From Ptychodera flava (lineage: Eukaryota; Hemichordata; Enteropneusta; Ptychoderidae): DNA of 64,000 bases. The notes beneath the pieces are model-generated. The model had not been told where the DNA came from. It saw only the letters and a list, made by a program, of their open reading frames with translations, and made no database searches. Where the stretch lies: contig NC_091940.1 in the NCBI RefSeq assembly GCF_041260155.1, forward strand, positions 28,142,151 through 28,206,150, in the 5' to 3' direction. Within the stretch, counting starts at the first letter, position 1. Each line of letters begins with the position of its first letter. Both the position numbers and the translations under genes were made by a program. Shown here in pieces: positions 37,956 to 49,229 of this stretch.

Positions 37956-39736
37956 CAAGTCATCGTTGATGACACAGTCCCCGCTTGTCCATTTTGTTAT
38001 AACCTTTGGTGTCTAGGTAGCTGTGGTTTAGGTAGCTGTGGAATGACATTGATGCAACGGGTGTATCAGGCCTGTGACTTGCATAATAAAGTAATCTGAG
38101 GAACGTTCAATAAATGACTCATCTCTGCCGGTAATGACCACTCAAGGAACTTTTGATTACATCACACATAACAGGGCCCTCACTGCCTCTGGTGTCGTGA
38201 AGGCACATACTATACACATGGTTTGGTGGAATTTTCGAAATGGTATGGGATCGGGTATGTTGTTGTAATCAGCCATTTCGGATCATATAATGAAACAAAT
38301 TAATGTGCACATGAATGCAGCCATTGTATTTTATCTTTGTATCACGTTTGAACAAAATCAGTCCATCCATGAGGGACAGTGACCTATGTTCATGTTTCAA
38401 AGACATCAAAAAATCACACCAAAATTGAAATCAAATGGCTGTCTATTGAACATATGGATCATAGCACAAAATTAGAAGACATGCATATGTATGCCATAGT
38501 ACTTTATCTTTGTACCAAATCTCAACAACATTGGTTAAGAAATATTTGCATATGATTAAGCCTCAAAGACATGAAAAAATCCCAAAATGACCATCTGGCA
38601 GCGATATCGGAAAAAAATGACAATCTGGCAGCCATATTGGAACATGTCACAAAGTAAATTGACATGTATATGTATGCCATAGTGCTTGATCTTTGTGCCA
38701 AGTTTGGACAAAATGGGTGTAATGACCTTTGAATTACGCTTCAAAGACATGCAAAATTCCAACAAAATGGCAGTTCTGCAGCCATATTGGATCCTATCGC
38801 AAACTTAATTGATACATGCATATGTATGCCATAGTGCTTTGCCTTTGTGCCAAATTTGAACAAAATCGGTTCAAGGATGTTTGAGTTATGGTTCAAAGAC
38901 ATGAAAAAATCGCAAAAAATGGCCACCTGTCGGCCATATTGGATCATATCACAAAATAAATTGGTTTTCATATGAAGGGCATAATGTTTTGCTTTTGTGC
39001 CAAATTTGAACAGAATCGGTTCAAGGATGTCTGAGTTATGGTCCAAAGACATGAAAAATCACAACAAAATGGCCGCCTCACGCCCATATTGGATTGTATG
39101 GCAATATAATTCGACATGCACATGTAGGCCATAGTGTTATGCCTTTGTGCCAAGTTTGAACAGAATCGGTTCAAGGATGTTTGAGTTATGGTCCAAAGAC
39201 ACGAAAAATTGCAAACAAAATGGCCGCCTCGCGGCCATATTGGATTGTATCGCAGAATAATTTGACATGCATATGTAGACCATAGTGTTATGCCTTTGTG
39301 CCAAGTTTGAACAGAATCTGTTCAAGGATATGGTCCTAAGACATGAAAAACCGCAACAAAATGGCCGCCTTGCGCCCATATTGCATCGTGTCGCGAAATA
39401 ATTTGACATAGATATGAAAGACATAATGTTATGCCTTTGTGCCAAGTTTGAACAGAATCGGCTCAAGGATGTCTGACTTACGGTCCAAAGACATGAAAAA
39501 TCGCAACCAAATGGCCGCCTCGCGCCCATATTGGATCGTATCACAAAATAAATCGATGTGCATCTGTAGGTCATAGTGCTATGCCTTTGTGCCAAGTTTG
39601 AACAAAATTGGTTCAGCAGTGTCTGAGAAACTGTTGATGACGGACGGACGGACGGACGCACGCACGGACGCACGGACGGACGCACAGACGGGACCCAATC
39701 TACAGGTCCCCGCCGGACTTCGTCCGCGGGACTAAA
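37956..39736 (+). mobile_element. Non-autonomous Helitron-like element with about 150-bp tandem core
   Basis: The host repeat breaks at about 37955 and resumes at 39737, which fixes the borders. Near the left end, AGTCCCCGC (37976-37984) is complementary, with a one-base gap, to GCGGGACT at the right end. The core holds about nine diverged monomers of about 150 bp marked by TTTGTGCCAAGTTTGAACA and TCAAGGATGTCTGAGTTATGG. An ACGG/ACGC-rich tract follows (39636-39690). Then comes a hairpin with arms 39706-39718 and 39722-39732 and loop TTC, then TAAAAA. Subterminal inverted repeats, tandem core, microsatellite and 3' hairpin are the hallmarks described for Helentron-associated elements. No Rep/helicase is encoded. 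Confidence 0.7.
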
Positions 39737-40270
39737 AATTAGCTCAGCAGATGACTTACAACAAGACAGGTTAAACGAAAATGCATGCGAGTTGGCAATA
39801 CTGTAATTTTGCGGTACCCTTCAAAGTATGACAGGTAGACCTATAGCATCCAATATTGTTCCTATCAAAGTCTATTTCACATTTTGACATGTCCTTGTAG
39901 CAAATAAACAGATGTCATACAAAGCATTGCCTTTTGTGTTATGCCAAGGTAAACAATTGGTAGAATTTCAGATTTTTGGGGTATTGGGTAAGTTTTGGTC
40001 CCATTTCATAAAAAAATCTATCAAAGATATTGCATATTACATATGTCATTTAAAGGAGGAATAAATTTCCATTCTAATGATATCCTACAAGTTAGATTAC
40101 GTTAAAAAAAACTTAGAAGATGACTTACATGTACTACAAGAAAAAGGCACATGGATAGCAAACTGGTTATTTTGCGGTACCGTTCAAAAGTCGACCACAA
40201 CAGTTATTGCATCCCTATATTTTTTCTGTCAAAATTCTATATTTCGTATTCTAGGGATCCCAAGGTTTCT
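39737..40270 (+). repeat. About 360-bp tandem repeat, right block
   Basis: It continues the left block: TTGCGGTACCCTTCAAAGT at about 39811 recurs at about 40173, a spacing near 362. TTAGCTCAGCAGATGAC here aligns with GTTAGGCTCGGCATATGAC near 37310. Confidence 0.75.
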
Positions 40271-40718
40271 AAAACGATAGGTTTGTTATCCTGGCGGTGC
40301 AAGTAGACTCCTCTGGCCCACGGTCTAACATATCTTGACTGCTTACATAGCGTCATACTTTTATAGGATCTAATACAGTGCATTTTATGCATAAGAATTG
40401 TGTTTTTTGCCCGTATTTACCCGTTTAACAAGTCAGGTGGTGAAGGAAATTTAAAATAATTTTCAAATAACACTTTTCACAGTTTCTTATTGAAATTATT
40501 CAACCTAAAGTTACCCAACGACTTATGCAGTTGACATTTACTAGGTGAGAAATACCTGTCTGGTAGCCATTTTGGGAAAATGGTTGCCATGGCAACGCTT
40601 TGGTAGATTTTCAGTGGCTCGGTATCTGAATTTGTTCAGCACATATTAAGACACATCTGAGCCAAGTTTGGTGCTTTTATCACAAGATGCACAATGGGTT
40701 TGCCATGCCGCACCACTA

Positions 40719-42985
40719 ATAGGGATAACACTGTTTACAGCTCACCCTTATAACAGTAAACTGTGTAATGGTATGTACATTTAAGAGTGTTCATCAGTCT
40801 AAATATTATTTTTCGATGATTACTCAAATTTAGCAGTATAAAAATACTTAACCAAAGATTAAAAAATAGCGTCAAAGTGACACTGTGCTCACATTTGGTT
40901 ACACGTGGGAAGCCGGAATGAGTGTATACACAGTATTTCATAGCTTTTATGGACCTTGCGCTTGTGATATTCATAGTCAAGTGCATTTGAAAAAAGTTTG
41001 ATGCACTGTCCTTTGAAGTGTGCAAAGGTTGGTAACTGTTGCAACTGTTGGTCACACACACTTAGGCAATACAATGCAATCTAGTATATCATACTTAGTG
41101 ATACAATCTGACATACGACAGTAGAGTTGTCCTCTTATAATATTGTATTGCATAGAATTCATGTAGACAGTATTTGGTTTCTCTAAGGTCTATTGTTGCA
41201 CAATAGGAGACTATTAAAGGTAACATGTAAGAATGAGCATTGTTTAGAGCTTCAACTGGTAATGATGCCGCCACACCTGCATGATAATGGTATATCCTAA
41301 ACTGCCATCAAGTTAAACAAGTACTGCAGAATCATAGACAAACGGGGAAACTTCCAAGCAAACACCTATCGAGGAGCCTGTGGCATTACATATGTACATC
41401 TGTTTTAAAGCCCTGGTCCAACCAAATTTTAAAGAATCAAACCAGGAATTGGTATAGACGCCATTACGTGACTTACACAGACAAACAATTCCATAAATAT
41501 ACAATATGACAATGGAAAGAAGCAGAAACCTTTCAAACCAAATTTATAAGCAGTTTTTTTCATACAAAATTGTCATATTTACATCTACAGATGTAAGAAT
41601 TTGTGATTAGTAACCTGACCTTATTGGATTCAAGATCCATTAGCTGTAACTTTTGGTCATTTTTTTATTTTGTTTGTTCTGTGTATCATCTGCAGTTTCT
41701 GGTGTGAATCCCTGAAACATTGAGAAATTACTAATATTTAGCTCATAAATATACCCTTTATGAGTATAATCTGCATTGTTATTGTTTTATTGTTCAGTTC
41801 CGGACTAGAATACATTTCTCAACAATAACAATGGTCATTTTACATATACAGGCCGTCTTGGCAAGCAAGACACCGGGCATTGGTCATGATGATCGGAATA
41901 TAGTAAAATTCTGTAGTTGATACATTAAAACAGAGTAGTGATAAATTAGTCAAAAGTTACAGCTAATGTCCCTTTAAGCAGCAAAGTTTACTGTCTATAC
42001 AGATGACACTTTTTGTGAATATAATTATGTTATCCTGAATCTTGTAAATGAAATACTGGTTGTTTACAAGATCTGCATACCACCCCACTCATGGTGACTT
42101 CAATGCAACACTTTTTTGTAAAATATGGTATAATGGCTGCCTTGTCAAGAAACTCTGACCAGTATTAACTGAGATTTTCACTGGGTGTACACTTTTGTTG
42201 CTCATTAGCATTTTATTTGGTAATGTTGACTTCATTTGAACAAATACTCATTTACAGTTAAACATATATCTAGCACAAATATCAGGTAAAATGTGCAGCA
42301 ATTCTCAATTTGTTGCAATTGGACCAGGGACATCAAGAATATAACATGCCACCAATATTTACATTTCGCTCATACACTAGATACATTGAAAATTTCGACA
42401 TACAACCATTAACTCAGAAACCCTACAGGGAAAAGTATACATTGTTTTCTTCCATGGCCAGATGGCAAGAAGTGGCTATTTACAACTTGATACTCTTCAA
42501 CATTGACAAATTTATGGGCTATATTTGTTGATGACCAAACCAGCTAAAATCACTTTCACTTTCACCTTTGCTTTCTAGTGAATTTTTTACTGCATTTCAA
42601 CTCCTAATACAGTTTACCTACTAACTAAATCACCCCATTACGTACTCTATGTTCCTCTAGGTATAAAATCGGCAAAATTAAGACAATCTCTTCTCAAAAT
42701 TTATTAACTTTGTTCATATCAACGCAATTTGAATAAGTTATGGTTCTACCACTCACTAAAACCTTCATGCTAAATTTCAAACCAGCATTGGAAGTGGTTG
42801 TTGTAAAGATATTTTTACCGACAACAAAAAATAAAAATAAAAAAATATTGCAATTGTTCATCTCATTCTGACACAGTAATCTACGTATGAGAACATTTGT
42901 AGGGATTTACAAACCAAATTTCAAATCAGACTATTTCTGTACAAGAATTTTTTTTCGTCAACAATTAGGAAATATAAGCTCTTTT
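40719..42985. other. Gene-free stretch
   Basis: AT-rich sequence with short open frames only; no motif, RNA gene or clear repeat was recognised. Confidence 0.45.
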
Positions 42986-44240
42986 TGGTATTTATATACA
43001 TACCAAATATGAGCTGAAAACACAAAATTGAACATATTTGTCTGAAAATTTAATGCTCCTTTTGTTATGTAGAGAATAACGTTTTGTGACACATGCGTTG
43101 CTGAAGGAGGAAATCTTCGATAGTCCACTTCTGGTCGGCATGATCAAAATGGCAAAAATAGCTGCAAAATACATACGGTAATTAAAGATTTTACCATTAT
43201 TTGAACATATTTACTTAAAATCATCTGCAGGAACATGTCTAAAAAATATCAAATCTATCAGACAAGAAGTTTTTCAGAAACAAATTTTTTGACCAAAAAT
43301 GGCAAAATTTGGCCCAAAATACAAAATTACCGATTTCAACTTAATTTAAATATATCATATTAGGATAAACCCTAGAAACCTGTTTACTAAATATCAAAGC
43401 AATCAGAAAAGTAATTTTCTAGAAAAAAAATGACCAGAAACGAGAACAATTGCCCCCAAAATAAAGATCATATCTCCATAAGATCATATTTCCATAAACC
43501 CTTGGAACCTGTATATTAAATATCAAAGCTATCAGATCAGTAGTTTATAGAGAAAAAAATAAATAGCAGAAAATTGCCCCTAAAATACGAAATTCCCGAT
43601 TTCAACCTAATTTCAATGTATCTTACGAAGATTAACCCTAGAAACTTGTATACCAAATATAACAGCAATCAGACAAGTACTTTTTCAGAAAAAGTTTTTT
43701 AGCTAAAAATGAGAAAAACTGCCCAAAAATACAAAATTGCAGATTTCATCAGTATTTGTATACATCAGATTTTGATCAACCTCAGGAACCTGTATACCGA
43801 ATATCAAAGCTATCAGATCAGTAGTTTTTGGATAAAAAAAATGTTGACCAAAAATTGGGACAATTGCCCCAAATTCCAAATATGAAAATTCACTTTAATT
43901 TGTATAAACTTGCTGAGGTCATCCTGAGGAACGTGATAGTCCAACTTTCAAGGCGATCGGACAAGTGATTTCAGAGAAAAAGATTTTTTGACTAAAGAGT
44001 GAAGAAATTACCCTAAAATAGAAACACAAATTGCCTCCCAATTTGTACACATCTAATTTAGACTACCTAAAGGAACCTACATACCAAGTTTCAAACAAAT
44101 CTGATCATTGTTTACTGAATTTTAGCAATTTGCAGGATTTTTTATTTTTTTCCCTTATTTGCATATTTTTGACACTGACATGTTCATTTGAAGAAATTCA
44201 CATCTCCACCGCTGGGTGCACCTGTACACCAAATACTAAG
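42986..44240 (+). repeat. Tandem-monomer element, about 140-bp units
   Basis: About eight diverged units carry ATCAAAGCTATCAGATCAGT, TTGACCAAAAATGG, AATTGCCCC and CAAAATTACCGATTTCAAC segments. Marker positions such as 43248, 43393, 43522, 43659 and 43803 give spacings of about 130-145. The array ends with GCTGGGTGCACCTGTACACC and runs straight into the CATA microsatellite. Confidence 0.8.
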
Positions 44241-44249
44241 ACGGTAGCA

Positions 44250-44266
44250 TACATACATACATACAT

Positions 44267-44334
<68 letters not shown>

Positions 44335-44646
44335 TACATACATACATACATACATACATACATACATACATAACGTACGTACGTACGTACGTACGTACGT
44401 ACGTACGTACGTACATACATACATACATACATACATACATACATACATACATACATACATACATACATACATACGTACATACGTACGCACATACGTACGC
44501 ACATACGTACATACATACGCACATACATACATACATACATACATACATACATACATACATACATACATACATACATACATACATACATACATACATACAT
44601 ACATACATACATACATACATACATACATACATACATACATACATAC
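44250..44646. repeat. Long (CATA)n/(CACA)n/(CGTA)n microsatellite
   Basis: About 400 bases of tetranucleotide repeat with internal switches: CATA, then CACA, CATA, CGTA, CATA, mixed CGCA/CGTA, and CATA again. Frames across it on both strands are artefacts of period-4 sequence. Confidence 0.97.
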
Positions 44647-44689
44647 AGACGACATGTAAATGAGATGCAAATGGAATGATTCACCTTAT

Positions 44690-45784
44690 GCGAATTATGA
44701 ATTTCCTATAGATATAGATAAGCTCAGTTACCAAACAATTTTTGTGATATCTATTTCTACAGCGTACAGCGTACGCCATATAGCCATAACATTAATTAGC
44801 AAATGCAAATATCCTCATCATGTTTACAAACCAAAAGCACACATATTTTGGACGACTTGCTCATAAAAATAAAAATATATATCTGAAATGTGTTTCGGAG
44901 AAGAAGATCAAAGTTGACAGACAATGACAGATGAAATACAACAGACAACAAGAGGCCACATAATACCTACCATCATATTAGCTACATAATCCTGATAGTG
45001 GAGCTTATTATAATATGTCCCTTCTTTTGTTGGCTATAGTATCTTAGCGTTTCTCTTGGACAACATACTCTGTATTGAACACGATTGGAACTAATTTGGG
45101 ATAATTGGATTTTCATATTTTTCAAATTTCTCAAAAGTGTTTGGTGCCCTATAACTGAATGTTGCAATATTGCAAATTACTCATAAAACAAGTGTATAGT
45201 GTGAAAAGAAAAGCAGATGAAACTACATTTGTAGATTAAATCGACATTACTTCACCATCCAATTATCCCAAATTAGTTCCAATCATGTTATTGATAAATA
45301 ATCTAGAACTTTACGAAAATGGCTTTTCATATGAAACCAATCTAGTCAGAGGAATTCCTAATGAGTATTTATTTCTTACCACACACTTTTCAATTACGAC
45401 ATTCACAATGACATAGTCTCCACTTGTATTGGAAGTTTGTCTGCATGACTGATTAATAAAAATATTTTTTCTGCATAAACGGTGGCTGCTCTTCCCGTAG
45501 TTCACCTTTATTCAACAACAGAATTATGAAAGCTAATTACAACAAAAATGCATTTAACAAAACTGTATGCGATGCATTTATTGAACTGCCGTGGTTTTTT
45601 TTGAACTGTCAAATTTGGACTGTCACAGTTTTGAACTATGATTGTGAAAGTCAGGAAATTTCAGAGTCAGATTCAAAGTAATTGCCTTACAAACTTCCAG
45701 AGCTGACATTCGTTCTTGCGGCCACTTTTTATTCAATACAACAGTAACATAACAACAGTACAGGTCATATTAAAGCGCATTTTC
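44690..45784. other. Gene-free stretch
   Basis: No gene or repeat recognised. CAAATTAGTTCCAATC near 45268 and its inverse near 45085-45100 (GATTGGAACTAATTTGGGA) form an imperfect inverted pair about 180 bases apart. Confidence 0.4.
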
Positions 45785-46185
45785 ATTCATTAAAGACACC
45801 ATCAACAAAATGAAGCATGTCCATTTTGCAGCAATATTGGAGCTATTGTTATAATGATTTATGTCCAAATGTAAGTTATAATGCTTTGTCTTTGTGCCAA
45901 ATTTGAAAAACATTGTTCAAAACCTGTCCGTACTGGCTATAAATATCAAATACAGGAAACAAAATGGCAATCATGCCGTCATATTAGATTGTATCAAAAA
46001 CAAACAAGCCTTCAATATATGTATGATAAAGGGAGTAATCCTTGTATCAAGTTTGAATAAAATCGCTCCACGTATCTCTGAGATATTTGCGTGAACGGAC
46101 ACATCGCATGCACGACACACGCATGCATGCACAGCACAGACATGACCAAACCTATATTATAGTCCCCCTGACATGGTATGTGGAG
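45785..46185 (+). repeat. Short Helitron-like tandem element, two units
   Basis: Two units of about 150 bp with TTTGTGCCAAATTTGAA and AAGTTTGAATAAAATCG resemble the monomers at 38.3-39.6 kb. They are followed by a GCATGCACGACACACGC-type tract. A weak hairpin then begins near AGTCCCCCTGACATGG and closes with GGAGACT, followed by AAG. Confidence 0.65.
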
Positions 46186-46275
46186 ACTAAGAAACTGTTC
46201 ATTTTTGGTGAATAATCATGTATTACGAGAGACGTGAACAACATTAAAAACGTTAACGACAAACTTCGAAGACTT

Positions 46276-47975
46276 TTAGCCTTCATTTGTATGTGTCCTG
46301 ATGTGACGTGCTAGATTTCCACTCCGTGCATATCCCTTTTCACACACTTTGCAGACAAATGGTTTTTCATTTGTATGTCTCCTGATGTGATCTTTGAGAG
46401 AACTACTACGTGTAAAACCCTTACCACATACTTTGCAGACAAATGGCTTTTCGTTTGTATGTATCCTGATGTGACGTTTTAGATGCCCACTCGTGCAAAA
46501 CCATTTCCACATACTTTGCAGACAAATGGCTTTTCCTTTGTATGTATCCGGATATGATTATTAAGAGTACTATTATGTGTAAAACCCTTACCACATACTT
46601 TGCAGAGAAATGGTTTCTCATTCGTATGCGTCCTGATGTGAACTTTGAGAGTATAACTCTGTGTAAAACCCTTACCACACACTTTGCAAAGAAATGGTTT
46701 TTCATTTGTGTGTGTCCTGATGTGACATTTTAGAGTACTACTATGTGTAAAGCCGTTACCACATACTTTGCAGACAAATGGCTTTTCATTTGTATGTGTC
46801 CTGGTGTGAACTTTGAGAAGCGAACTATGTGCAAAACCCTTACCACATACTCTGCAGACAAATGGCTTTTCATTTGTATGTGTTGTGATGTGATAATTGA
46901 GAACACCACTATGTGTGAAACCCTTACCACATACTTTGCAGACAAATGGCTTTTCATTTGTATGTGTCCTGATGTGACTTTTGAGAGTATAACTCTGTGT
47001 AAAACCCTTACCACATACTTTGCAGACAAATGGCTTTTCGTTTGTATGTGTCCTGATGTGACGTTTTAGATGCCCACTCTGTGTAAAAACCTTACCACAT
47101 ACTTTGCAGACAAATGGCTTTTCCTTAGTATGTATCCTGATGTGACATTTTAGATGTCCTCTCTCTGTAAAACCCTTACCACATACTTTGCAGATGAATG
47201 GCTTTTCATTTGTATGCGTCCTGATGTGACGTTTTAGATCTCCACTCTGTGTAAAACCCTTACCACATACTTTGCAAACAAATGGCTTTTCGTTTGTATG
47301 TGTCCTGGTGTGACGTTTGATAGATGCCCACTCTGTGTAAAACCCTTACCACATACTTTGCAGAGAAATGGTTTTTGATTTGTATGTGTCCTGATATGAC
47401 GTTTTAGATCTCCACTCTGTATAAAACCCTTACCACATACTCTGCAGAGAAATGGTTTTTCATTTGTATGTGTCGTGATGTGATAATTGAGATTACCACT
47501 ATGTGTGAAACCCTTACGACATACTTTGCAGACAAATGGCTTTTCATTTGTATGTGTCCTGATGTGACGTTTTAGATCTCCACTCGTGTAAAACCCTTAC
47601 CACATACTTTGCAGAGAAATGGCTTTTCATTTGTATGTGTCCTGATCTGAACTTTTTGATGTCCACTTATTGCGAAACCCTTACAACTCACTTTGCAGCC
47701 AAATGGCTCTTCACGTGTATGTGTCCCAGCGTGGATTTTGAGGTTGTTACTGCTGTTGAAGCCCTTACGGCATACTTTGCAGACAAACTTCTGTTCATCA
47801 ATATGAATCAGTGTGTGGTGTAACCTATTTTCATCATGTTTAAAACTTTTTCCACACTCTTCACAAATCAATGGCATTTTCTTTCCTTTAGTCAACTTAT
47901 GACTTTGTTCACGTTCTATATTTGTAAAAGTCTTGTCACGATCTTTTACGAGAGAGGTTCTTAATTCAGAAAAAA
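46276..47975 (-). CDS. C2H2 zinc-finger array protein, 19 units, three frame shifts
   Basis: Nineteen 84-bp units run on the minus strand. Their first zinc-binding Cys codons lie at about 47863, 47779, 47695, 47611, 47528, 47444, 47360, 47274 and on every 84 bases to 46351. Spacing is 84 except 83 (47528-47611), 86 (47274-47360) and 83 (46435-46518), which are frame shifts. The product would be a sequence-specific DNA-binding nuclear protein. Units follow C-X2-C-X12-H-X3-H with the linker HTNEKPF in place of the common HTGEKPF. The third unit is degenerate (C-X3-C and a His replaced by Gln). The frame is open upstream to a stop near 47987 with no ATG except at the MPLICEEC start, so an upstream exon is likely. 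No KRAB, BTB or SCAN domain is visible. Breaks could be real or assembly errors. Confidence 0.85.
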
Positions 47976-47989
47976 CTTTCCGTCTCGTT

Positions 47990-49140
47990 TATGTTTTCCG
48001 AACATTTCTTCCCTTGCTGGTTGAACTTGCGTTGTAAAAAGACATTTACAACAGGCTTCTATGAATATTCTGAAATATAAGAATAATTTTAATAATTGTC
48101 TAAGAGTTCTAACATAAATGTAATGAGAAGATTTCGTGAATTTTATATTATATCGCAGCATTGCGAAATTTCCGGGTTTACAGTTGACACATCACAAAGT
48201 ATCTTTGACCATGAATCGTATGGCCTGGCAAATATTTCATAAAAGTTGAATGCAGTCATATCTTCAAGATCAATCTTGGCCCTTCATATAAGGTTCTCAA
48301 AAACATTTGTTTGTTTGATCAAACCCTTCATCATGAACAAAAGTTCAAAAGATTAAAATCTTATTTGTCAGACAGGAGGTACAATATAAAGTTTGAATAG
48401 ACAACTGAATAATTCTCACGTAAACACAACATGATGCACATACTGATAATGGGTGAAATTTCGTGATTTTGAAATATGAAAATGTAAAATTTAGTTATTG
48501 CTATTTCCCTATCTACATTTTTTTGACAATTTTCATTTTCTGTGAATGTATGACCCATAAATTGATAGAGTACGTTAGCATGACCTATATCCAAGCTTCT
48601 AGGGATATAATTGCATGAATCGGTTATCATAGTTTGATGTTTAGTATAAACAGATTTGTACACGGAGGGAAATGAGTTAAGTACCGCAGTACTCACAACT
48701 GTAATATAAATGACAATTAAAAAATATGCTGCACTAAAATATCTAAACCTAATCGTATAAGCGATGAAATGGTTTTTAATTTTGAGTCATATAGACGGCT
48801 GTACAGCTAGCCACTATCTTAAAACTATGCAAATAAACGCGTCAAACTATTAAATAGTAACACGTATTTTACAAATTGTCTTTAACAAAATTTTTGAAAG
48901 CAAAATAAAAAATAGCGCCAAGGACACTGTCTCGCAGCCATTGATAAGAAATTATGTACAAATTTATAATTTTTTACTAAAAATAGACTGTACATATCAC
49001 TTTTATATAAGAAGTAAAAAATTTCTTAATAGCTCAACACTCTTATATATGTATATGTATGTACATATCATACGTAAGTATGTAAGAATCCTTCCACTTA
49101 TTCTGTCTGATGATTGCAGGATACATGAAACTTAAGAGAC
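47990..49140. other. Gene-free stretch upstream of the zinc-finger array
   Basis: It should contain the upstream exon or promoter of the zinc-finger gene if one exists, but none was recognised. Confidence 0.4.
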
Positions 49141-49144
49141 AGAT

Positions 49145-49148
<4 letters not shown>

Positions 49149-49217
<69 letters not shown>
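49149..49217. repeat. (TA)n microsatellite
   Basis: About 70 bases of uninterrupted TA. Confidence 0.97.
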
Positions 49218-49220
<3 letters not shown>

Positions 49221-49229
49221 ATGCGCGGG

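Larger units (their letters stand above)
34206..40718. mobile_element. Candidate 6.5 kb DNA element with inverted termini
   Basis: The left end TAGTGGTGCGGCAT is matched by ATGCCGCACCACTA at the right end (40705-40718). The similarity continues inward for about 100 bases on both sides, including TTGTGCAT, TGTGATAAAAGCA and GATACCGAGCCAC. ATA flanks both ends, so a TA or ATA target duplication is possible. No transposase is recognised inside. The interior is mostly decayed tandem repeats plus a nested Helitron-like insert. It may be a non-autonomous transposon, or two repeat copies facing each other by chance. Confidence 0.45.

Noticed and set aside
39137..39685. 182-residue minus-strand frame starting MRPSVRPCVRPSVRP
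   Set aside because: It is a translation of the ACGG tract and the 150-bp monomers; repeats in protein follow directly from the DNA monomer.
44031..44663. Long open frames of His-Thr-Tyr-Ile or Met-Tyr-Val-Cys repeats
   Set aside because: They are period-4 microsatellite read in all frames, with no codon logic; the same applies at 17.5 and 19.9 kb.
46730..47069. Open frames on both strands over the zinc-finger array
   Set aside because: They are shadows of the 84-bp unit; the true finger frame on the minus strand has correct Cys and His spacing.
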